This document shows, piece after piece, positions 1-6,729 of a stretch of 19,530 bases of DNA. This stretch comes from Micavibrio sp. UBA1672 (GTDB taxonomy: Bacteria > Pseudomonadota > Alphaproteobacteria > Micavibrionales > Micavibrionaceae). The stretch spans positions 1 through 19,530 of the forward strand of contig DCKO01000027.1 in the NCBI GenBank assembly GCA_002320665.1, written 5' to 3'. The notes beneath the pieces were generated by a model. It made no database searches and was not told the origin of the DNA. It was given only the letters and a program-made list of their open reading frames with translations. The stretch's first letter is position 1. Every line of letters starts with the position of its first letter. The position numbers and the translations under genes were made by a program.

Positions 1-528
1 ATACTCTTTTCTGAATCCGGCAGTTTTTCTGTAGTTCTCATGCTTCACATCAAAGCAAATGACAGACCCCGGCCAGTTCAAGAGATTAGGCACGACAATC
101 CCTACACCTTTACCCGATCTGGTCGGTGCCACAATAATTGAATGCGTAGGATGATCGCTGATAAGGTACTGGTTTTTAAACTTGCCCAAGATCACACCGG
201 TTTTGGCAAAAAGCCGCGCTTTCGTAATTTCTCTTAAACTCGCCCAATGCGCTTTTCCGAAGATGTCCTTACCTTTGAAGGCCGTGTCATAAATTTGACC
301 TGCAATAAATATGAGTGCAAGGGCAGGGGCGCCAAAGGCTACAAACAGACGCGATCCTGTCTGATCGTCAATCTCATTTCCAAAGGTAAGCCAGATGGAA
401 AGCGGATTTGCGAGTTCCAAAGGCTGCTTTGAGAGCAGGAAAAACATGAGCGAGGCGGCATAAGAGTAAAGAATAAGGCCAAAGATCCCGCCAAAGCCGT
501 ATATATATTTCATGTTTGTATCGCTCAT
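1..528 (-). CDS. virD4: VirD4/TraG type IV coupling protein, N-terminal part (cut by window edge)
   Basis: Inner-membrane coupling ATPase that recruits the relaxase-DNA complex to the type IV channel. Only the first 176 residues are in the window; the frame is open to base 1. Two membrane segments are visible, about residues 9-32 and 58-80. They are followed by the family motif GKAHWA (residues 91-96, compare GSARWA in relatives), then ISDHPTHSIIVAPTRSGKG with the Walker A APTRSGKG at 134-141, and further on NLLNWPGSV and DVKHENY, all typical of VirD4. The ATG at 526-528 overlaps the virB11 TGA as ATGA, so it is the last gene of the operon seen here. The Walker B motif and all-alpha domain lie outside the window. 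Identity is clear; the role in conjugation rather than effector export is inferred from the plasmid-like context. Confidence 0.95.
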   Translation of the reverse strand, partial: MSDTNMKYIYGFGGIFGLILYSYAASLMFFLLSKQPLELANPLSIWLTFGNEIDDQTGSRLFVAFGAPALALIFIAGQIYDTAFKGKDIFGKAHWASLREITKARLFAKTGVILGKFKNQYLISDHPTHSIIVAPTRSGKGVGIVVPNLLNWPGSVICFDVKHENYRKTAGFRKEY

Positions 529-1577
529 GAACCCCTCGGATACCAGATTTCAGAGATGATACGCTTGCCTCCAATGCGCTTGAGCTGAATGACAACATCA
601 ATAATCGAGCTGATATAGGCCATGATCTGGTCATGAGTGAGGCCAAGATTGGCTTGCATCACCATCAAACAGATTTGTTCTAATGCCCCTTGAGGTGTAT
701 CTGCGTGTATTGTGGTAATAGATCCCGGATGACCGGTATTTACAGCGCGAAGAAAGCTATAGGCTTCCTTGCCGCGCAGTTCGCCGAGCAAAATGCGGTC
801 TGGGCGAAAACGCAGACTGGCTTCCAATAAATCCTGAATGGTGACTTTGCTTTTCCCTTGATCGCCTTTGGATGCCAGAAGAGAGACATGATTTTTCTGT
901 GGTGGCATGACTTCGGGCGTATCTTCGATGGTCACAATGCGCTCATGCGGCTCAATCTCTTTTAAAATTGCGTTCAAAAGAGTGGTTTTTCCCGTCGAAG
1001 TTCCGCCGGAGACAATGATATTTTTCTTGGCGCGAATGGCAGCAGAAATAAAGTCCTGATATTCGCCAGCATCAAGATGGGATTGCAGGGTTTGATTAAT
1101 GCCGGTTTTGTATGCACTACTTTCTTTTAAGCTCTCAAAAGCCCCGATTTCCCGATAATCATCAAGGCTCAAATCCCGCATGACTGGCTTTCGGATGGAT
1201 AGTGCGACGCCAAAACGAGAAACAGGCGGCGTTGCAAACTGGATACGCTCACCGCTTGGAAGTGATGCCGATAGTAAAGGCTTATTAGCAGCTATGGATT
1301 GATCGGTGTAATTGGCAACCAAACGGCCCAAACGCCATAAAATATCATCGGTGATTTCTTTGTTTTCGATGAACAACATTTCAGGCTCACCGGCCTTTTC
1401 AATCCAAAGCTCCCCTGGTTTATTCACGCAGATTTCAGAAATATCGGGATCATTCAGGTACTTCTCGAACAGCCCCATATATTGTTTGAGATAAACCCCG
1501 GATTGCTCAGATTTTGCACTATCTTTTTGCTCAAAAGATTGGTTGGCGGGTTTTGCAGGTTTTTTGTGTGAACTCAT
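525..1577 (-). CDS. virB11: VirB11 traffic ATPase
   Basis: Hexameric cytoplasmic ATPase that works with VirB4 and VirD4 to drive pilus assembly and substrate transfer. It is 350 aa from the chosen start. Visible motifs are Walker A GGTSTGKT (about residues 191-198), an Asp-box region VTIEDTPE, Walker B DRILLGELRG (about 260-269) and the His box GHPGSITTIHAD (about 282-293). These are the diagnostic GSPII/VirB11 set. The ATG at 1575-1577 is preferred over an in-frame codon 22 residues upstream (1643). It has a ribosome site AAAAGGTG that overlaps the virB10 stop 10 bp upstream, whereas the longer version would intrude well into virB10. The first 25 or so residues are polar and low in complexity. 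The end overlaps the virD4 start by 4 bp. Confidence 0.96.
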   Translation of the reverse strand: MSSHKKPAKPANQSFEQKDSAKSEQSGVYLKQYMGLFEKYLNDPDISEICVNKPGELWIEKAGEPEMLFIENKEITDDILWRLGRLVANYTDQSIAANKPLLSASLPSGERIQFATPPVSRFGVALSIRKPVMRDLSLDDYREIGAFESLKESSAYKTGINQTLQSHLDAGEYQDFISAAIRAKKNIIVSGGTSTGKTTLLNAILKEIEPHERIVTIEDTPEVMPPQKNHVSLLASKGDQGKSKVTIQDLLEASLRFRPDRILLGELRGKEAYSFLRAVNTGHPGSITTIHADTPQGALEQICLMVMQANLGLTHDQIMAYISSIIDVVIQLKRIGGKRIISEIWYPRGS

Positions 1578-1587
1578 CTCGCACCTT

Positions 1588-2754
1588 TTAATGTTTCGGG
1601 ATATTTCCGGCGACTTGCGAGAAATCCAAATCCTTGCCGACAAAGACCTTTATGCGGGCGCCTTGGTGAACATGTACCGTTGGCGGTATTCCTATAGAGT
1701 TATCAAGGGCGATTTCGGCTGATCTTGAAAAATCTGTGCCTGTATCAAGCGCAACAGTGGCCTGATCGTCATCATCTATGGCATTCACGCCAATCTGGAT
1801 AGCCCCATCTATAAGTGAGAGAAGTACCGAAGAGCCAAAGCGTTCAAAGAAGTGCGTATCAACTTCCCCTGCCAAACCGCTGCGGCCTAAATCATCCGTG
1901 CCGTATGAGCCGATATTGATGCTCACACCGTCATTTCTGATAAGGCGGTTCCAGATCACAAAAACGCGTGATTGACCGCGAACAAGCCCTGAGCGATAAC
2001 GCCCGATAAGCTTCGATCCTTTGGGAATAATAAGGTGAGAGCCATTAAAGGAATAGACATCTTCACTGACAATCGCACGCACCAACCCGGGAAGATCGCT
2101 CTGAATGGCCGTTTCTAATATTCCGTCAATCAATGTGCCTTGTGTCACAAGCGTATCAAGATTTTGTAGCTGTGAGGCTGTTGCTATTTCAACATCGCTA
2201 TTCGCATATTGATTGGCAAAGGCGATATTGGGGTCTTGTTCACCGCCGCCAAGAAGTGATCCTTGCCCGCCTTGGGAAGTAGCCCCGCCGGCAACATTGC
2301 CTTGCGCTGAACTACTGTTATCAAAGATGACTTGAGGGGATCGTCTGCGCTCTTCCATGCGTTTCTTTTGTTCGCGCGCCAATCGCAGGGCTTCTTGCTG
2401 CATTTGCAGCTCGCGCTGCGCTTCTAACGGATCATATAACTCACGTTCATCAATGGGAGGAACAAGCTGTTCGAGCGGTACTTCTGCCTGCTGCTCAATT
2501 TCAATATAAGGGCCGGAAGGAGTAGGCGTTCTAAACTCGATTTCTTCAGGGGTGGTCAGCTCACGTGGGGCAGATTGCTCCATGCCATCCATGGCGACAA
2601 AAATGATTGCGATAACGCCTACAGCGAGAAACGCAAAAATTCCAAATTTGGATGCGTTTGATCCTTGGGCTATGGTTGGAAATTCGCGATCACCATCCAA
2701 AGGTTTTGGTTTAGGCTCTTCATCGAAACTATCAGGCGGGGTTTGATCATTCAT
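1588..2754 (-). CDS. virB10: VirB10/TrbI inner-to-outer membrane scaffold protein
   Basis: VirB10 spans the envelope, linking the inner-membrane ATPases to the outer-membrane core of VirB7 and VirB9. The 388-aa protein has a proline-rich cytoplasmic N-terminus, one membrane helix at about residues 37-55, a Pro/Glu-rich periplasmic linker with a charged coiled stretch (about 70-140, LREQKKRMEERRR-like), a Gly/Gln-rich segment, and a C-terminal beta-barrel domain (about 190-385). The C-terminal domain carries SDLPGLVRAIVSEDVYSF and LIIPKGSKLIGRY, characteristic of VirB10/TrbI. The ATG at 2752-2754 lies 12 bp after the virB9 stop, and the ribosome site AAGGAT overlaps that stop, suggesting coupled translation. 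Confidence 0.96.
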   Translation of the reverse strand: MNDQTPPDSFDEEPKPKPLDGDREFPTIAQGSNASKFGIFAFLAVGVIAIIFVAMDGMEQSAPRELTTPEEIEFRTPTPSGPYIEIEQQAEVPLEQLVPPIDERELYDPLEAQRELQMQQEALRLAREQKKRMEERRRSPQVIFDNSSSAQGNVAGGATSQGGQGSLLGGGEQDPNIAFANQYANSDVEIATASQLQNLDTLVTQGTLIDGILETAIQSDLPGLVRAIVSEDVYSFNGSHLIIPKGSKLIGRYRSGLVRGQSRVFVIWNRLIRNDGVSINIGSYGTDDLGRSGLAGEVDTHFFERFGSSVLLSLIDGAIQIGVNAIDDDDQATVALDTGTDFSRSAEIALDNSIGIPPTVHVHQGARIKVFVGKDLDFSQVAGNIPKH

Positions 2755-2766
2755 ATCATAAAATCC

Positions 2767-3714
2767 TTACTCATTCAGGCTCGTAGTTTTGGGACTTTCG
2801 AAATTGGAAAAGAGCTGCGCGAAAAGGCTTGGCTTTTCTTCTTCAGCTTGAAGGGCGGCAATATCAGGTTTTTGAGAAGGAACAGGTACAGAAGCAACAT
2901 CTACCTCTTTAACCTCTTCTAGTTCTGCTATGGGTTCGGGTTCATAGGATGCCGGTTCAACTTGAGGATAAGCATCATTCCAAATACAAGTGGCTGTATC
3001 ACCGTCTCTAAGCGTGAATTGAGAGCCGACGCCAGAGACAACCAAATATTGACCTTGAAGATTGAAATTGACGAGACGTTCATTCCCATTTTCATCAACA
3101 CTAAAGACAGCAGGCATCACATCAAAATCTTCAAACTGGAAGTATGTGAAAACGCCATCATCGAATGCGCGGATGGGGCGCAAGCGTTTTGATCCGGCAT
3201 AGCTGTAATCAAAATTTAAATCCGAGGCACTGACATTATCTAGCGGATTAAAATGGGCTTGGGAGACGCTGCCGATAAAGGCAAGCTCTTTGGCGGCTTC
3301 ATCGGCGTAATGAAATTTCAGGCGGAATGTTAAGTCCGAAGACCTAGGCGAATAGGCATCTCCTGCAGTTACTTCGAAGGTATAAATCTTTTTATCAGTA
3401 ATGACAGTCATATTGGTTTCGGCATCTTCCTCTAAAGGCTTGATGAACATGATATTGGGCTGGCCAGGCTTCATAACTTGCCACGCTTCGGTATCACCCA
3501 AAGAGATCGTTTGAATGCGCTCTTTTTCCGAAAATTCAATCACCGTTGAATAGCCGTAATGCCCTCTGATCTGGTAAACATCATTTTCATGATAAGTAAC
3601 GACTTTCACACGGGCGTCGGCGCTTGTTGGTCTTGGGTCTTTACCTGCAAGGGCAGGGGATATTGTTAGGCAGGAAATCAGGCTCACTCCTAATAGCAGT
3701 TTTTTAAATGTCAT
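2767..3714 (-). CDS. virB9: VirB9/TrbG outer-membrane core complex protein
   Basis: Periplasmic and outer-membrane ring component that binds VirB7 and VirB10. It is 315 aa with a signal peptide (about residues 1-23, cleavage near ALA|GK). An N-terminal domain with QIRGHYGYSTVIEF and NIMFIKP resembles the VirB9/CagX family, and a C-terminal domain has VFTYFQF and LRDGDTATCIWNDAY. The only cysteine of the mature protein is C243, in the region where Agrobacterium VirB9 forms a disulfide with VirB7. The last 60 or so residues form an acidic, proline-rich tail beyond the point where many VirB9 proteins stop. The start ATG overlaps the virB8 TGA (ATGA, 3711-3714). Confidence 0.95.
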   Translation of the reverse strand: MTFKKLLLGVSLISCLTISPALAGKDPRPTSADARVKVVTYHENDVYQIRGHYGYSTVIEFSEKERIQTISLGDTEAWQVMKPGQPNIMFIKPLEEDAETNMTVITDKKIYTFEVTAGDAYSPRSSDLTFRLKFHYADEAAKELAFIGSVSQAHFNPLDNVSASDLNFDYSYAGSKRLRPIRAFDDGVFTYFQFEDFDVMPAVFSVDENGNERLVNFNLQGQYLVVSGVGSQFTLRDGDTATCIWNDAYPQVEPASYEPEPIAELEEVKEVDVASVPVPSQKPDIAALQAEEEKPSLFAQLFSNFESPKTTSLNE

Positions 3715-4388
3715 CGAACTCTCTCCAATACTTCTGGGTTAATGCGGTAATGCGTGACTTGAAAGCCAAGCGGATTAGAAAACCTGTCTTTCATTTGCAT
3801 GGGTTTTTGCGAATATTGAAACTGGATCACAGCGTTGAAATGCCCTGTTTTTATGCGATCATTTTCTTTGACCTCGCGCATAAAACGCACTGACGCCGTT
3901 TTGTCATTGATGAAGGACACAGACTTGATTTTGATGTCGATCGAGGCTTTCGCGCCAAGCTTTCGTGAGGGGTTATCGGGGTTCGTGCCTGACCAAAGCT
4001 CTTGAAATTCCTTCAAGGCTTCCCCATCAGACATGAGTTCCACGGCTTCATAGTTTTCTTTTAAAATGGCCGGATTATACTGCTCTCGCAAAGATACGTA
4101 TTTCACAAGATTGGCCTGCGTTACCGCTTCATCTTGTGTGAGATTGCCGTCATGAAGTCCTTTGGTGACTTCGAGATAGCCCGTTGTTTGATCAACAGTG
4201 ACAACATAAGGCTCAAAGGTTTTAAGCGGTAAGATCAAAATGAGCGTCAAAAGAGAAAGCGCAGCGATGCCCATACAGAAAAAAGCCATGATCCAAGCGC
4301 GATTGCGCGATAGCAGAGCATTAGCAATGACTTCCTGATCCCATGTTTCGCCTTTTTTATAATAATCCGGTGTCTTTGATGTATTCAC
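3711..4388 (-). CDS. virB8: VirB8 assembly factor
   Basis: Bitopic inner-membrane protein that nucleates the type IV complex through its NTF2-like periplasmic domain. It is 225 aa: a short cytoplasmic N-terminus, one membrane helix at about residues 33-55, and a periplasmic domain with VTVDQTTGYLEV, YVSLREQYNP and GFQVTHYRINPE near the end, all typical of VirB8. The start codon is GTG (4386-4388), 2 bp after the virB6 stop. A ribosome site GAGGG lies 8 bp upstream and the next Met is inside the membrane helix, so the GTG start is well supported. Confidence 0.94.
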   Translation of the reverse strand: MNTSKTPDYYKKGETWDQEVIANALLSRNRAWIMAFFCMGIAALSLLTLILILPLKTFEPYVVTVDQTTGYLEVTKGLHDGNLTQDEAVTQANLVKYVSLREQYNPAILKENYEAVELMSDGEALKEFQELWSGTNPDNPSRKLGAKASIDIKIKSVSFINDKTASVRFMREVKENDRIKTGHFNAVIQFQYSQKPMQMKDRFSNPLGFQVTHYRINPEVLERVR

Positions 4389-4390
4389 TT

Positions 4391-5398
4391 TTAAAACCCT
4401 CTAATATTTTTTGCAGCTGTCCGTAGGCGCCCGCCCATAGCTTTTCCTGTTTGAACGGGGTGGCGGGCAATGTTGTAGCCCATCACGCCAGCCCGGAATG
4501 AGCCTTTAGGCGTTCCCTTGCCAAAGCGTGATGCCAATCTTGATGTCCAAGCCGCCGATCCCATTGTTGATAGGGATAGCCCGCCTGTGACTGATGCGGC
4601 CATATTCATAATCTGCATAAGCAGAAGAACTGAGACGATCGAGACAAAGAAGAACGGGCCGATATAGGAAAGGGTCTGTGCATCCCCGCTAGAATTATTT
4701 TCAAGATTTTGAAGGGGCGGCTCTGCAATCGTTAAGAGCAAGGCAAGCAGGGCATAGACGAATATCGGTATGATGGCGTAATTGAGTAGTGTTCGCAGCC
4801 AGCCTTCAAACAAGTTGCGCGTATTGGCAAAAATCAAAAGCAATATAAAAAGCGGCCCGATTGATAGCAGAATAGCGACAGCAATCTTAGCCAAAATAAT
4901 AAGCATGGCTGCATAACCTGTTAAAGCCAATGCTCCAAACCAGATCACTGCGGCATGGAAGTATTTCCCTAAATCTGACCAGCCAGCCCCTTCCAAAATT
5001 TCACTGACAATATCCATGGCTCGGTCATAAAATTGCGAGAGGATGGTGTTTGCGGATGTATCGTCTGTTGCAACAGCATTCGGTGTTGCGTTAGCCGCGC
5101 CACTCATGATTTGGCCGGCCACATCGGACGGCAGATCAGTCGCCATATTATACACAAGGAGGAAGAACGTATCCCACTCGGTTGCGATCAAGAGTAAAAC
5201 GATAATCTTTAATGTATTTACGATTAAGTCCGTTGCGGCAAAGCGGCCTGAAACAATGACTTTATAGCCAAAAACGGCGATAAAGATAATGAACATCAGT
5301 CGCCAGAGAAGTTGAACAGTAGGCGTCAGGCTTCCAAACGCACCTTGGACGAATGCGAGAATGATACTATCAATGTTGTTGATGAGAGCCTCGATCAT
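4391..5398 (-). CDS. virB6: VirB6/TrbL polytopic channel protein
   Basis: Multi-spanning inner-membrane protein contributing to the DNA translocation path. It is 335 aa with at least five hydrophobic segments. Two N-terminal helices are followed by a periplasmic loop rich in Ala/Thr/Asp, then a dense membrane block including the family-typical AVAILLSIGPLFILLLIF followed by LFEGWLRTLLNYAIIPIF, one further helix (PFFFVSIVSVLLLMQIM) and a basic Gly-rich tail. The ATG at 5396-5398 (MIEALINN) overlaps the upstream TGA as ATGA and is preferred over a TTG six codons earlier. Membrane-protein families diverge fast, but operon position and the central block make the call secure. Confidence 0.92.
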   Translation of the reverse strand: MIEALINNIDSIILAFVQGAFGSLTPTVQLLWRLMFIIFIAVFGYKVIVSGRFAATDLIVNTLKIIVLLLIATEWDTFFLLVYNMATDLPSDVAGQIMSGAANATPNAVATDDTSANTILSQFYDRAMDIVSEILEGAGWSDLGKYFHAAVIWFGALALTGYAAMLIILAKIAVAILLSIGPLFILLLIFANTRNLFEGWLRTLLNYAIIPIFVYALLALLLTIAEPPLQNLENNSSGDAQTLSYIGPFFFVSIVSVLLLMQIMNMAASVTGGLSLSTMGSAAWTSRLASRFGKGTPKGSFRAGVMGYNIARHPVQTGKAMGGRLRTAAKNIRGF

Positions 5399-5787
5399 TC
5401 TTGTTTCTTGCTCCAATCACCCCATAGGTTTTTGCTGTCTTCACGGGCTTTTTTGCGTGCTTCGTCCTGAAGGTGCTCAATAATGAGATCAATTTCACTC
5501 CAACGCTTGATAGCTTTGACGTTTTGGGAAGAAATATCACCTAATCCTGCATCTTTAAGGGGAATTGCAATGAGGGAAGCTCGATCTTCACATTCTTTAT
5601 ATTTTTGGCCGTCTGCGCTTACAGAGTCAGGATTCGCCCACATCTTGCCGCAAAAGCTTTTATAGTTTTGACTTTCGAAGATTTTTTGAGCAAGCGTGTT
5701 CGTCTCAACATCATGCAAGGGATTGCCCTCTTGAATGCACGCGCTCAAAGATAATGATGTTAAGGCTAGAAGAAGGGTCTTTCTCAT
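5395..5787 (-). CDS. Transfer-region lipoprotein, 130 aa (possible entry-exclusion protein)
   Basis: The protein begins with a lipoprotein signal peptide ending in the lipobox LSAC (C17), so the mature chain should be lipid-anchored. It holds two further cysteines in a segment with FCGKMWANPDS and KYKECEDRAS, then a charged helical C-terminus ending WGDWSKKQE. I do not recognise it firmly. Small lipoproteins with a Cys-x(n)-NP-x(n)-Cys pattern beside virB5/virB6 are often entry-exclusion (EexN-like) proteins that block redundant plasmid uptake. That role is inferred from layout and pattern only. It overlaps both neighbours by 4 bp (ATGA at each end), so it is an integral operon member. Confidence 0.8.
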   Translation of the reverse strand: MRKTLLLALTSLSLSACIQEGNPLHDVETNTLAQKIFESQNYKSFCGKMWANPDSVSADGQKYKECEDRASLIAIPLKDAGLGDISSQNVKAIKRWSEIDLIIEHLQDEARKKAREDSKNLWGDWSKKQE

Positions 5788-5969
5788 GAATGATCCTTCG
5801 TTTTGGCCTTGGTGATCTCTGCCACATTTATGGGCAACGGATCACAAGGATTGCCGGACAAGCTGGCTGTCTTTTTATTGCCACATGGGGCTTTCTTTTC
5901 GCTGTAATGCGAGCAGCCCGAAACGCTAAAAGCTATGAGTACAAATGAGAGGGTGAATAGTTTTTTCAT
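5784..5969 (-). CDS. Small lipoprotein, 61 aa, candidate VirB7
   Basis: A 61-aa protein with signal peptide and lipobox VSGC (C19), then a short polar mature chain with two more cysteines (C29 and C42) and the stretch NPCDPLPINVAEI. VirB7 proteins are lipoproteins of 40-60 aa that stabilise VirB9 in the outer membrane. Size, lipobox and the absence of any gene between virB6 and virB8 make this the best VirB7 candidate, although its position after virB5 is not the usual one. The ATG at 5967-5969 has a strong ribosome site AAGGAG 9 bp upstream. A longer open frame to 6107 exists, but it would run back into virB5 and lose the N-terminal signal. The end overlaps the next lipoprotein gene as ATGA. 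Confidence 0.75.
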   Translation of the reverse strand: MKKLFTLSFVLIAFSVSGCSHYSEKKAPCGNKKTASLSGNPCDPLPINVAEITKAKTKDHS

Positions 5970-5982
5970 GCGTGTTTTCTCC

Positions 5983-6729
5983 TTAATCTGGGAATTCAAT
6001 GGCCTGCCTTGCGAGTTCAGGGTCATATTGGTTAAAGGTTGCTGCGCGGCGGTTTTCCATGAGCTGCGTATTATCAATGGATGAGTTTTGCTGAATTTGA
6101 ATGGCATTCAGGCGCATAATCTCATTCATCAAAATACCGTTTTCAGCCGCAATTCTGGCATTGAGATCAACAGATGCCTTTAAATCATCGCTATTGTTCA
6201 GCTCGCTCAGTAGAGATTCATAAGTCTGCATCCGCACAGGAATATTATTGTAAGCTTGCTCACTAGCTGCGATTGCGGCATAGGTTGTGCCCGTTCTGCG
6301 ATCAATGGCTTTGGCGACTTGGCCGCTTGGATCGGAAGCCATGATTGTGGCGCCTGATAAGGGATCAAATTCACTATAAAGATTGCTATAGATATTTTGT
6401 GTCCCCAAAGCGCCATTTGGGATAGGCGCGCCGTTAATCATATTAAGCGTGTCCTGCCATGTATTGGGGAGATATTGGCGAAGTTGCTGTTCAAAAACCC
6501 CGTTCGCTACATCGCCCATATTGCGCGTTCCGGTAATTGCATCGGCTTGGCGCACCGCTTCTTCGAGCTGGTCAATCTGATTGGCATAGTCATCGGCCAT
6601 AGCATCAAGCTGTGCTATGAGCTGCGCGTATCCAGAGGCATCATAAACAGGGATGCCTTGCGCCTTTGACGAGTTGGGTGTGAAAAGCATCAAAGTCGTA
6701 GCAATGATTGCGATAAGGGGTTTATTCAC
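5983..6729 (-). CDS. virB5: VirB5 minor pilin
   Basis: VirB5 is exported to the periplasm and sits at the T-pilus tip. The 248-aa protein has a signal peptide (about residues 1-23, cleavage near SKA|QG) and then a helical, Gln/Ala-rich chain. The order includes YAQLIAQLDAMADDYANQIDQLEEAV, NTWQDTLNMINGA and a long C-terminal helix with NARIAAENGILMNEIMRLNAIQIQQN, the pattern seen in VirB5/TraC proteins. Translation starts at GTG (6727-6729), overlapping the virB4 TAG by one base (TAGTG), with a strong AAAGGAGA site 8 bp upstream. The downstream lipoprotein starts 13 bp after its stop. Confidence 0.92.
   Translation of the reverse strand: MNKPLIAIIATTLMLFTPNSSKAQGIPVYDASGYAQLIAQLDAMADDYANQIDQLEEAVRQADAITGTRNMGDVANGVFEQQLRQYLPNTWQDTLNMINGAPIPNGALGTQNIYSNLYSEFDPLSGATIMASDPSGQVAKAIDRRTGTTYAAIAASEQAYNNIPVRMQTYESLLSELNNSDDLKASVDLNARIAAENGILMNEIMRLNAIQIQQNSSIDNTQLMENRRAATFNQYDPELARQAIEFPD

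Noticed and set aside
5970..6107. Longer 107-aa version of the 61-aa lipoprotein
   Set aside because: The extension overlaps the virB5 end, lacks a ribosome site and would bury the lipoprotein signal peptide; the internal ATG has a strong AAGGAG site.
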